Shown here: in pieces, positions 16,455 through 23,992 of the stretch
Layout of the letters: each line of letters starts with the position of its first letter
Position numbering within the stretch: the stretch's first letter is position 1
Origin: Devosia ginsengisoli
GTDB lineage: Bacteria > Pseudomonadota > Alphaproteobacteria > Rhizobiales > Devosiaceae
DNA length: 64,000 nt
Assembly (NCBI RefSeq): GCF_007859655.1
Contig: NZ_CP042304.1
Coordinates: 4,342,501 to 4,406,500, forward strand
Direction of reading: 5' to 3'
Program-made: the position numbers and the translations under genes
Notes under the pieces: model-generated
The model's input: the letters and a program-made list of their open reading frames with translations, nothing else
Database searches by the model: none
Told to the model about the DNA's origin: nothing

Positions 16455-17738
16455 ATGGACGAGCCGCAAGACAGCCTGCCCGTTTCCCGCCTGGCGATAG
16501 CGCTGGCGCGCATCACTGCGCAGGCCGGTCTGCTGGCGGGCATATTCGGCGTATTCGCCGTGCTGGTGCTGTTTGGCGAGCTGGGACCGGTCGCGGCGCT
16601 GGTCGGTTTTCTCGTCATCCTGGCCGGCTTTGCCATCCTGCCGGGCAATACGATTACCGTGACGCGGACGGCGGAGCTGCCGCGGCCTGTTCTTGATGAT
16701 GACGACGACGCGGTCTTCGCCTTTGCCGACGCGCTGGCCGATCCCTGCCTGGTGCTGGACCGGCGCAGCGTGGTAGTCCATGCCAATGCGGCGGCGCATC
16801 GGCAGTTTCCCGCCGTGAGCAATGGCAACCCCATTACCTTTTCGCTGCGCAATCCCGAACTGGTGCAGGCCATCGACACGGTCATGCGCAGCGGCACGGT
16901 GCGTAGCATCGAACTGCATGAAACCGTGCCGTCGGAAACCTGGGACAAGGTGGTGGTGTCGCCCCTGCGTCAGCCCGGCCGGGACTGGCTGACCGATGAG
17001 GACCGCCAATTGGTGGTCACGGTGCAGAGCCTCACCGAACTCAAGCGTGTCGAGGCGCTGCGCAGCGATTTCATCGCCAATGCCAGCCACGAATTGCGCA
17101 CGCCGCTGGCGTCGCTGCTGGGCTTTATCGACACGCTGCTCGGCCCGGCGGCCAAGGATGCGGCAGCGCGCGAAAAATTCCTCGGCATCATGCGCGGCCA
17201 GGCCGAGCGCATGAGCAAGCTGATCGATGATCTGCTGAGCCTGTCGCGCATCGAGATGCACCAGCATGTGCGGCCCACCGGCAGCATCGACCTGGCGGGC
17301 CTGCTGCGCGAAGTGCGCGAGGGGCTGATGACGCAGGCCAAGACGGCCGATGTGGAAATCCGCCTGACGCTGTTCGAGGGACCGAGCAGCACGACCGGCG
17401 ATCGCAGCCAGCTCTATGAAGTGTTCGAGAACCTGCTCGACAATGCCATCAAATATGGCGCCGGTGGCAAATTCGTCGAAGTGAGCCTGGCGCCGGCCGA
17501 ACGTGCGGGGTTTCAGCATCAGGTGACTGTCATCGACCATGGGCCGGGCGTCGAGCCCGAACATGTGCCGCGCCTCACCGAACGGTTCTATCGCATCGAC
17601 GCCGATGCCAGCCGCAAGAAGAAGGGCACGGGCCTGGGCCTGGCCATCGTCAAGCACATCGTCAACCGCCATCGCGGGCAGATGACCATCAAGAGCAAGC
17701 CGGGTGAGGGCATGCGGGTGGATGTGTTTTTGCCTTAA
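16455..17738 (+). CDS. phoR: PhoR-type sensor histidine kinase
   Basis: 427-residue membrane histidine kinase. Two membrane segments lie near residues 20-65 with almost no periplasmic loop, then a PAS-like region (about 75-190, LADPCLVLDRRSVVVHANAAA). The HisKA domain has the phospho-acceptor in FIANASHELRTPLASL, and the HATPase domain has NLLDNAIKYG, DHGPGV and GTGLGLAIVKHIV. This compact design without a sensory periplasmic domain is that of PhoR, which responds to phosphate through Pst/PhoU. No phoB, pst or phoU gene is adjacent in the window, which is unusual, so the name rests on architecture and on the neighbouring ppk2 and Pho-box-like repeat. Other orphan kinases of this design exist. 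Confidence 0.8.
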   Translation: MDEPQDSLPVSRLAIALARITAQAGLLAGIFGVFAVLVLFGELGPVAALVGFLVILAGFAILPGNTITVTRTAELPRPVLDDDDDAVFAFADALADPCLVLDRRSVVVHANAAAHRQFPAVSNGNPITFSLRNPELVQAIDTVMRSGTVRSIELHETVPSETWDKVVVSPLRQPGRDWLTDEDRQLVVTVQSLTELKRVEALRSDFIANASHELRTPLASLLGFIDTLLGPAAKDAAAREKFLGIMRGQAERMSKLIDDLLSLSRIEMHQHVRPTGSIDLAGLLREVREGLMTQAKTADVEIRLTLFEGPSSTTGDRSQLYEVFENLLDNAIKYGAGGKFVEVSLAPAERAGFQHQVTVIDHGPGVEPEHVPRLTERFYRIDADASRKKKGTGLGLAIVKHIVNRHRGQMTIKSKPGEGMRVDVFLP

Positions 17739-17769
17739 GAGGGCTGGTGGGTGCGATGGTGCCGCAGCC

Positions 17770-17935
17770 GCGATTTCCCTTCTCCCCTTGCGGGAGAAGG
17801 TGCCCGAAGGGCGGATGAGGGGGTTCTTCTCCGCATTGAAGCATGGGATGACGCAGCACCCCTCACCCGATTTTTCCGGCTGGACGCCGCAAAAATCCCC
17901 CTCTCCCGCAAGGGGCGAGGGGTGCTCCACTCTTG
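17770..17935. repeat. Palindromic intergenic repeat, family C
   Basis: Arms CCCTTCTCCCCTTGCGGGAG with a GGTGCCCGAAGGGCGGATG hairpin near 17799-17817, mirrored by a CACCCCTCACCCG arm and CCCCCTCTCCCGCAAGGGG near 17895-17920. It fills most of the gap between convergent phoR and gcrA. Related to 5897-6056. Confidence 0.7.
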
Positions 17936-17963
17936 GCGAGGCATGGTGCCCCCACTTCTGAAA

Positions 17964-17990
17964 CAAAAAGGGCGCCTTGCGGGCGCCCTT
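17964..17990 (-). terminator. Rho-independent terminator of gcrA
   Basis: On the minus strand, an AAGGGCGCC arm and a GGCGCCCTT arm with a short loop are followed by five T. It lies 22 nt after the gcrA stop. Confidence 0.85.
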
Positions 17991-18011
17991 GCTTGTTCCG
18001 GTATGCCGCGA

Positions 18012-18596
18012 CTAGCGCCGCTTCTTGTCGACCTGGTGGTAGGCCCGGCGCGAGTGGAATTCGCAATAGGGGCCGGTTTCGAGGCTATGCTGGCCGCAGA
18101 AGTAGAAGTCCTTGGTCAGCGGATCGCCGATCGGCCACTTGCAGGTATGCTCGTTGAGCTGCAGCAGGTTGAGGCGCTTGTCTTCGGGAATGAAGAGCTC
18201 GGCCACGGCAGGCGCGACATAGAGGTCGGCTTCCAGCTGCGGATCATGCGCCAGGGCCGTGGCGCCCACAGATTGCGGGCGCGGCATGGAGGAGCGCATC
18301 TTGGCAGCGCCACCCATGCCGGAAAGGCCGGAAGAGGGACTGGCAACGCGGCGCGGCGCCGGGCGCGAGGCCGGACGGGCGCGCGGGGTCGAATTGGTCG
18401 GCTTGGCCCGCGCCGAAAGCTTGAGGCGATGCACCTTGCCGATCACGGCATTGCGGGTAACCCCTTCGCCGAGTTCGCCTGCAATCTGGCTGGCCGAGAG
18501 ACCTTCCATCCAGAGCTTTTTCAAAGTCTCGACGCGCTCGTCAGTCCAGCCCGCCGGTTGTGCTCCTGAAACCATCGTCAAAACAGAATCCTTCAT
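18012..18596 (-). CDS. gcrA: GcrA family cell cycle regulator
   Basis: 194-residue GcrA homologue, the alphaproteobacterial sigma-70 cofactor that activates promoters carrying CcrM-methylated GANTC sites. Seen: the N-terminal WTDERVETLKKLWMEGLSAS DNA-binding helices, GVTRNAVIGKVHRLKLS, a Pro/Arg/Ala-rich linker, and the C-terminal sigma-interacting module with CKWPIGDP, FCGQ and YCEFHSRRAY. Most homologues begin only one or two residues before WTDER, while this frame allows an N-terminal extension of about 19 residues. ATG 18596 is used, ATG 18575 is the alternative, and neither has a strong ribosome site. Its upstream region holds several GANTC sites, which suggests methylation-dependent control. 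Confidence 0.92.
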   Translation of the reverse strand: MKDSVLTMVSGAQPAGWTDERVETLKKLWMEGLSASQIAGELGEGVTRNAVIGKVHRLKLSARAKPTNSTPRARPASRPAPRRVASPSSGLSGMGGAAKMRSSMPRPQSVGATALAHDPQLEADLYVAPAVAELFIPEDKRLNLLQLNEHTCKWPIGDPLTKDFYFCGQHSLETGPYCEFHSRRAYHQVDKKRR

Positions 18597-18944
18597 TGCG
18601 CCGCCAAATGATAAATGGCAGCCATCAAACGCTAGGCGTCGTATGTCAGGTGGGTCCGCCACACGAGATATCGTGTTCCCAATGCCAAGGAGTTTACGAC
18701 ATCGGCGGAATCGGGATCAAGAGTCGGGCTCGACTTTCCCCGTAAATTCACTGGTTAAAATTGTCCTAACAAACTCTCGAGTCAAATCAGGCACTTGGGG
18801 CATAATCATTGACTTATCTGGCAAAATTGGCCTAACTCTGACGCCGAAACGCGCTGCGCAACGAGCGCGTTTTTGGTTTTTGTGGCGCTATTGTCACGCT
18901 GCGCCGCTAACCTGCTTTCAACCCGCCAATATAAGGAAATAACC
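18597..18944. promoter_or_regulatory. gcrA/argD divergent control region with GANTC sites
   Basis: 348-bp gene-free stretch, AT-richer than its surroundings. It contains GANTC sites at 18708-18712, 18721-18725 and 18779-18783, plus one inside the gcrA 5' end at 18586-18590. A perfect inverted repeat ACACGA-GATA-TCGTGT lies at 18661-18676. A possible argD promoter has TTGACT at 18809 and TAACTC at 18833 with an 18-bp spacer. No credible additional gene is seen. The GANTC sites are candidates for CcrM methylation and GcrA response. Confidence 0.5.
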
Positions 18945-20144
18945 ATGTCTGCGCTCTACGGCACCTATGCCCGGTCCGAACTCGCTTTCGAGCGGGGCGA
19001 GGGTATGCGCCTGTACGACCAGCATGGCCGAGACTATCTCGATTTCCATTCCGGCATCGCGGTCAACGCGCTGGGCCATGGCGACCCCCATATCGTATCC
19101 GCGCTGAAAAATGCGGCCGACAAGGTGTGGCACACCTCCAATGTGTTCACCATTCCCGAGCAGGAAAAGCTCGGCCAGCGGCTGGTCGACGCCACTTTCG
19201 CGGATTCGGTGTTCTTCACCAATTCGGGCGCCGAGGCGCTGGAATGCGCCATCAAGACGGCGCGGCACTATTTCTGGGCCAAGGGCGAGGTCGATCGCTA
19301 CGAGATCATCGCCTTTACCGGCTCCTTCCATGGCCGCACCATGGGCACGATCGCCGCCGGCGGCAATCCGAGCTATCTCGAAGGCTTCGGCCCGCCGATG
19401 GGCGGCTTCAAACATACCAAGCCGGGCGACCTCGACGCGGTCAAGGCGCTGATCACGCCGCAGACCTGCGCCATTCTTATAGAGACGGTGCAGGGCGAGG
19501 GCGGGGTTACCGCCATGACGCCTGAATTCATGCAGGGCCTGCGCGCGCTGTGCGACGAGCATGGCATGCTGCTGGTGCTCGACGAAGTGCAGTGCGGCTA
19601 TGGCCGGACGGGGCGTTTCTTTGCCTTTGAATGGACCGGCATTACCCCCGATATCGTGGCAGTGGCCAAGGCTATTGGCGGCGGCTTCCCGCTCGGCGCG
19701 TGCCTCGCCAGGGGCGATGTCGCGGCCTCCATGGTGCCGGGCACGCATGGCTCGACCTATGGCGGCAATCCGCTGGCCACGACGGTGGGCAATGCCGTGC
19801 TCGACCGTATTCTCGCGCCAGGCTTCCTCGACCATGTCAACCAGATGGGCCAGAAGCTGGCCTGGCATCTGCAGCAACTGGCGCAGAAATATCCTGACTA
19901 TGTGCTGGAACTGCGCGGCAAGGGCCTGCTGGCCGGCATCAAGATCACCCCACCGGTGCGCGATTTCGTGGCGCGGCTGCGCGACGATCAGCGCCTGCTG
20001 GCGATCGGGGCCGGGGACAATGTGCTGCGGCTCATCCCGCCGCTGATCGTCACCGAGGCCGATATCGAGGAAGCCATGGGCAAGCTCGCTGCCGCCTTCG
20101 ATGCGATCGAGGCGGAGACGGCGTCGGTTCCGGCGGTCGGATAA
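18945..20144 (+). CDS. argD: Acetylornithine/succinyldiaminopimelate aminotransferase
   Basis: 399-residue class III PLP aminotransferase making N-acetylornithine in arginine synthesis. Seen: FHSGIAVNALGHGDPHI near the N-terminus, the FTNSGAEALECAIKTAR phosphate-binding segment, FHGRTMGTIAA, the LVLDEVQCGYGRTG aspartate motif, the Schiff-base lysine in AVAKAIGGGFPLGA and HGSTYGGNPLA. An AAGGA site sits 7 nt before ATG 18945. It is followed by argF, a common alphaproteobacterial arrangement. Confidence 0.95.
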   Translation: MSALYGTYARSELAFERGEGMRLYDQHGRDYLDFHSGIAVNALGHGDPHIVSALKNAADKVWHTSNVFTIPEQEKLGQRLVDATFADSVFFTNSGAEALECAIKTARHYFWAKGEVDRYEIIAFTGSFHGRTMGTIAAGGNPSYLEGFGPPMGGFKHTKPGDLDAVKALITPQTCAILIETVQGEGGVTAMTPEFMQGLRALCDEHGMLLVLDEVQCGYGRTGRFFAFEWTGITPDIVAVAKAIGGGFPLGACLARGDVAASMVPGTHGSTYGGNPLATTVGNAVLDRILAPGFLDHVNQMGQKLAWHLQQLAQKYPDYVLELRGKGLLAGIKITPPVRDFVARLRDDQRLLAIGAGDNVLRLIPPLIVTEADIEEAMGKLAAAFDAIEAETASVPAVG

Positions 20145-20263
20145 GATGGATCTGAGCGTGCGCTATTACGGTCGGCGACGACGCGGTCTGTTTCCTCCTC
20201 CCTGAGGGGGAGCGAAGACTTGCGTCTGCACTGAACCCATAGCGTCATAAAGGAACCCGGCCC

Positions 20264-21196
20264 ATGACCTCGACCGGCACCCCAAGGCATTTTCTATCGA
20301 TCGACGATTTCACCTATCCCGAATTGCGCGGCATGCTCGACACCGCCGCCTCGCTCAAGGCACGCCTCAAGGAAGGGGATCGCCCCCAGCCGCTCAAGGA
20401 CAAGGTCCTGGCGATGATCTTCGAGCGGCAATCCACCCGGACCCGCGTCAGCTTCGATGTCGGCATGCGCCAGCTCGGCGGCGAGACTATCATGCTGTCC
20501 GGCCAGGAAATGCAGCTGAGCCGCGAAGAGACGCTGGAAGACACGGCCAAGGTGATGAGCCGCTATGTCGACGCCATCATGATCCGCATCCTCAGCCATG
20601 CCGACCTGCTCGAACTGGCCGAAGGCGCCACCGTGCCTGTGATCAACGGGCTGACGCGTCGCGCCCATCCCTGCCAGATCATGGCGGACCTGCAGACCTT
20701 CGAGGAATATCGCGGCAATATCAAAGGCGCCAAGGTGGCCTGGGTCGGTGACAGCAATAATGTGCTGCATTCCTGGGTGAATGCGGCCGAGCTGTTCGAA
20801 TGCGACCTGACCATCGCGACGCCGGAAGAATACAGCCCCGAAAAGGACCTGATGGACGATATCCGCCGGGCCGGCGATCGGGTCCGGCTGATCGAGGATC
20901 CGCGCGAAGCGGTCGAGGGCGCCGATCTGGTTATCACCGACACCTGGGTGTCGATGGGCGACGTGGACGCGGCCGAGCGCCGGCGGGTCTTGAAACCCTA
21001 CCAGGTCAACACCAATTTGATGGGCTTGGCGGCCAAGGACGCCCTCTTCATGCACTGCCTGCCCGCCCATCGCGGCGACGAGGTGACCGACGAAGTGATC
21101 GACGGTCCCCAATCGGTGGTGTTCGACGAGGCCGAAAACCGCCTCCACGCGCAGAAAGCCATCCTGTGCTGGGCCTTCGGGGTCGACGTCAACTAA
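20264..21196 (+). CDS. argF: Ornithine carbamoyltransferase
   Basis: 310-residue transcarbamylase that converts ornithine and carbamoyl phosphate to citrulline. Seen: the carbamoyl-phosphate motif [14 protein letters not shown]-type [35 protein letters not shown], and the ornithine-binding [15 protein letters not shown] with the catalytic Cys. It is intact by length. It lies 119 nt after argD on the same strand, so it is probably one transcript. A palindromic repeat follows. Confidence 0.96.
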   Translation: MTSTGTPRHFLSIDDFTYPELRGMLDTAASLKARLKEGDRPQPLKDKVLAMIFERQSTRTRVSFDVGMRQLGGETIMLSGQEMQLSREETLEDTAKVMSRYVDAIMIRILSHADLLELAEGATVPVINGLTRRAHPCQIMADLQTFEEYRGNIKGAKVAWVGDSNNVLHSWVNAAELFECDLTIATPEEYSPEKDLMDDIRRAGDRVRLIEDPREAVEGADLVITDTWVSMGDVDAAERRRVLKPYQVNTNLMGLAAKDALFMHCLPAHRGDEVTDEVIDGPQSVVFDEAENRLHAQKAILCWAFGVDVN

Positions 21197-21220
21197 ACCC
21201 TGATATTGACCGGATTCATG

Positions 21221-21312
21221 AGTAGACCTCATGGTGAGCCTGTCGAACCACGAGGTCGTGTCGCCATGGTGCCACGCCCTCGTGGTTCGACAAGCTCAGG
21301 ATGAGGTCTACT
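21221..21312. repeat. Palindromic intergenic repeat, family D
   Basis: AGTAGACCTCATGGTGAGCC at the left is mirrored by a right arm ending GGATGAGGTCTACT, with inner arms CGAACCACGAGG and CCTCGTGGTTCG. A partial copy is at 29911-29950. It lies between argF and hslO. Confidence 0.75.
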
Positions 21313-21358
21313 GGTATTTCCGGCCGGGCCGAGCCGACCTGAAAGCCACGTGACCACG

Positions 21359-22381
21359 ATGACCACGGATACGACTGCCATGAGCGAGAACCTGATGAGT
21401 GCCCTCGGGCTCGACCGGCCGGAAAGCGGCGACGACACCGTCGTACCGTTCACCCTCGACCAGCTCGACACGCGCGGTCGTAGCGTGCGGCTGGGCGAGG
21501 CGCTGGACACCATCCTCAGCCGCCACAACTATCCCGCCCCGGTCGCCCGCCTGCTCGGCGAGGCGGTGCTGCTGGCCGCCCTGATCGGCTCGTCGCTCAA
21601 ATTCGAGGGCAAGTTCATCATGCAGACCCAGACCGATGGGCCGGTGAACCTGCTGGTGGTCGATTTCGACGCGCCGGACGGGCTGCGCGGCTATGCGCGC
21701 TTCGACCATGATGCGGTGCTCAAAGCTGCCGAAGAGGGGCGCATCCAGCCCGGCGAACTGCTGGGCAAGGGGCACCTGGCCATGACCATCGACCAGGGCC
21801 CCAATACCGAGCGCTACCAGGGCATCGTCGCGCTGGAGGGCAATTCGCTGGAAGAGGTGGCCCACACCTATTTCATGCAGTCCGAGCAGATCCCAACCCA
21901 GGTTCGCCTGGCGGTGGCCGAGTTCACCCGGAAGGGCGATCACCGGCCGCATTGGCGCGCCGGCGGGGTGCTGATCCAGCACCTGCCAGAGCATGGCATG
22001 TCGCAAATGGCGGACCTGCCGGGCGATGGCAATTTCGACAATCCGGAAACCGCCGACCCTGATTTCGAGGAAGCCGATGGCTGGACCGAGGCCAGGGTGA
22101 TGCTGGCAACGGTCGACGACCTGGAACTGGCCGACCCTGACCTGAGCTCGGAACGGCTGCTGTTCCGGCTCTATCACGAAACGGGCGTGCGGGTGTTCAC
22201 CCCGCTGCCCATGGTGGAGCGCTGCACCTGCTCTGCGGATCGCATCGAGGACATGCTAGCCACCAGCTTCACCGCCGAGGACCGCGAGGAGATGGCTGTC
22301 AACGGCGAGATCGAAGTGGTCTGCGAGTTCTGTTCGACCGCCTATCACTTCAATCCGCATCACTTCGACACCAAGCATTGA
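21359..22381 (+). CDS. hslO: Hsp33 redox-regulated chaperone
   Basis: 340-residue Hsp33 holdase, activated by oxidation. Seen: the LLGEAVLLAALIGSSLKFEGKF strand region, the QTDGPV sheet, GKGHLAMTIDQG, the YFMQSEQIPT linker, and the zinc-binding redox switch at the C-terminus with C-T-C and C-E-F-C. Zinc release on disulfide formation unfolds the linker and exposes the client surface. GTG 21350, ATG 21359 and ATG 21380 are all possible starts; none has a strong ribosome site and 21359 is used. A perfect 10-bp hairpin terminator follows. Directly behind argD-argF, as in many Hyphomicrobiales. Confidence 0.93.
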   Translation: MTTDTTAMSENLMSALGLDRPESGDDTVVPFTLDQLDTRGRSVRLGEALDTILSRHNYPAPVARLLGEAVLLAALIGSSLKFEGKFIMQTQTDGPVNLLVVDFDAPDGLRGYARFDHDAVLKAAEEGRIQPGELLGKGHLAMTIDQGPNTERYQGIVALEGNSLEEVAHTYFMQSEQIPTQVRLAVAEFTRKGDHRPHWRAGGVLIQHLPEHGMSQMADLPGDGNFDNPETADPDFEEADGWTEARVMLATVDDLELADPDLSSERLLFRLYHETGVRVFTPLPMVERCTCSADRIEDMLATSFTAEDREEMAVNGEIEVVCEFCSTAYHFNPHHFDTKH

Positions 22382-22389
22382 TGCATAGG

Positions 22390-22413
22390 AAACGGCCGCT
22401 GCGGCGGCCGTTT
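22390..22413 (+). terminator. Terminator after hslO
   Basis: Perfect 10-bp stem AAACGGCCGC / GCGGCCGTTT with a TGCG loop and a short T run, starting 9 nt after the hslO stop. Confidence 0.75.
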
Positions 22414-22435
22414 CCGCGCGGCTTGCCAAGACTCC

Positions 22436-22454
22436 CGAATATGATCAGTATTCG
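22436..22454. promoter_or_regulatory. Candidate LuxR-type operator upstream of luxR
   Basis: 19-bp inverted repeat CGAATATGATCAGTATTCG (6-bp arms, 7-bp centre that itself contains TGATCA), 30 bp before the luxR start. Size and symmetry are like lux/tra boxes (18-20 bp). No second copy is seen before luxI, so a single site may control the whole luxR-luxI-glycosyltransferase unit. Confidence 0.45.
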
Positions 22455-22484
22455 AACATAAGTATCCGGGGGTAGGGGTAACCG

Positions 22485-23204
22485 GTGAACGCCGATTTCA
22501 TGTCGATTGTCGAGGCAATCCAGCAGCAGACCGATAGTGCTGGCATCCGCGAAATCATGTATGACGCCATCGAGAATTACGGCTTCCAGAGATTCATTAT
22601 TTCCGGCCTGCCGGATCGTGGCCAGGACGTACGGCCCTTCGTGCTGCTCTCGGGCTGGAACGACGAATGGTACGAGCGTTACACCAGCCTGGGCTATGTG
22701 CATCTCGACCCGGTAGCGCGGAACTGCTTTTCCACCACGAGACCGTTTGACTGGTCCGACGCGCCCTATGACCGCGAGGCCGACCTGCCGGCCCACAGGG
22801 TGATGGAGGAAGCGCGCGATTTCGGCATGGATGAGGGTTTTTGCGTGCCCATCCATATGGAAGGCGGCATGCAGGGCGTGGTGTCGCTGGTGGGCGGCAC
22901 GCAGGAACTCGACGACAAAAGACGGCTGGAGCTGCATATGCTGGCGCTCTACGCCCATGGCCAGTTGCGGTTTCTCAACAGCAGCCGCACCGACCTGGTG
23001 CCGCGCCGCGCCATTACCGACCGCGAAAGCGAAGTGCTCAAATGGGTGGCGGCCGGCAAGACGGCGGGGGAGATCGCCGATATCACCGGCCTGTCGGCGC
23101 GAACGGTGAACCAGCATTGCGAGAATGCGCAGCAGCGGCTGGGCACCAATAACCGGGTGCATACCGTAGTCGAGGCGATCCGGCACAAGCTCATTATACT
23201 CTGA
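22485..23204 (+). CDS. luxR: LuxR family quorum-sensing regulator
   Basis: 239-residue AHL-responsive regulator. The autoinducer-binding domain (residues about 10-165) keeps the usual ligand contacts: Trp and Tyr in NDEWYERY, Asp-Pro in HLDPVAR, Trp in FDWSD, and the Gly of MDEGFCVPIH. The C-terminal GerE-type helix-turn-helix (about 175-235) has TDRESEVLKWVAAGKTAGEI and SARTVNQHCENAQQRLG. The start is GTG at 22485. It lies 134 bp upstream of luxI on the same strand. It presumably binds the signal made by the neighbouring synthase, and a palindrome 30 bp upstream is a candidate autoregulatory site. Confidence 0.92.
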   Translation: MNADFMSIVEAIQQQTDSAGIREIMYDAIENYGFQRFIISGLPDRGQDVRPFVLLSGWNDEWYERYTSLGYVHLDPVARNCFSTTRPFDWSDAPYDREADLPAHRVMEEARDFGMDEGFCVPIHMEGGMQGVVSLVGGTQELDDKRRLELHMLALYAHGQLRFLNSSRTDLVPRRAITDRESEVLKWVAAGKTAGEIADITGLSARTVNQHCENAQQRLGTNNRVHTVVEAIRHKLIIL

Positions 23205-23338
23205 TCGAACCCGGGCAATGTAATGATGCGGGGGTCTAGCGGAATTTTTTTGCGCCCATTGTGATTTATACCAATATCGCTCGCCCGGAGGGACGTGCCT
23301 AACTGGCGTGTCATCTTGTGCTGTGGGGGGCAGAAGCA

Positions 23339-23992
23339 ATGAGGGTGTATTCGATCCGCGCACCAGCGGACCGCTATTCTATTGACCTGCTGGAGCGCAA
23401 TTTCCGGCTGAGACACACGATTTTCGTCGATATGCAGGGCTGGGAGGCGATCCGTCGCCCCGACCGGCGCGATGTCGATGCCTTCGACACCGAGGATGCG
23501 ACCCACCTCCTGCTGCTCGATGGCGACGAGCTGGTCGGCGGCTCCCGCTTCACCCCGCTCGATAAACCGAACTTGCTGCAGACTGTCTTTCCCGGACTAG
23601 TGCAAGGAGCTTTCCCTGCCTCACCCTCGCTTGGGGCCGACTGGACGCGCTTTTACGTGCGACCCGATCGACGCGAGGGACGGCGGCGCGCGCCGGAGTC
23701 TGCAGCCCTTTTCTGCGCGATGATGGAATATGCCCTGCTGGAGGGCTATTGCTTCATCACTTTCGTCTCGACCATCTACATGCTCGAGCATGGCGTGAGC
23801 ATGGGCTGGCACATCACGCCGCTGGGCGCGCCCGCGCTGATCGACGGCAAGCCCACTCTGGCTGCCTGGATCGAGGTGAGCGAGGAGGCGCTGGCCAATG
23901 TCCGTCGCGTTACGGGGCAAACCGCGCCCATGCTCGCCGAGCGCGGCGTGATCCATCAATCTCTGCCGATGCCGGCAGCCGCCCGCCACTGA
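23339..23992 (+). CDS. luxI: Acyl-homoserine-lactone synthase (LuxI family)
   Basis: 217-residue autoinducer synthase using SAM and an acyl carrier. Conserved catalytic residues are visible: Arg25, Phe29 and Trp35 (in R-L-R-H-T-I-F...Q-G-W), Asp47 and Asp50 (DVDAFD), Arg70 (GGSRF) and Arg104 (TRFYV). The glutamate usually three residues before that last arginine is Asp101 here, a conservative change. The ATG at 23339 has a GGGGGG site about 9 nt upstream; a TTG at 23318 is in frame but weaker. Its stop overlaps the start of the following glycosyltransferase (TGATG), so signal synthesis and polysaccharide synthesis are translationally coupled. Acyl-chain specificity cannot be read from sequence. 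Confidence 0.9.
   Translation: MRVYSIRAPADRYSIDLLERNFRLRHTIFVDMQGWEAIRRPDRRDVDAFDTEDATHLLLLDGDELVGGSRFTPLDKPNLLQTVFPGLVQGAFPASPSLGADWTRFYVRPDRREGRRRAPESAALFCAMMEYALLEGYCFITFVSTIYMLEHGVSMGWHITPLGAPALIDGKPTLAAWIEVSEEALANVRRVTGQTAPMLAERGVIHQSLPMPAAARH

Noticed and set aside
18661..18676. ACACGA-GATA-TCGTGT as a defined operator
   Set aside because: The symmetry is real, but it matches no regulator motif I can name (it is not an ArgR-type box), so it is only mentioned within the region entry.
23205..23338. Second lux-type operator before luxI
   Set aside because: The 134-bp gap contains no inverted repeat resembling the one before luxR; only an oligo-T run and short chance repeats are present.
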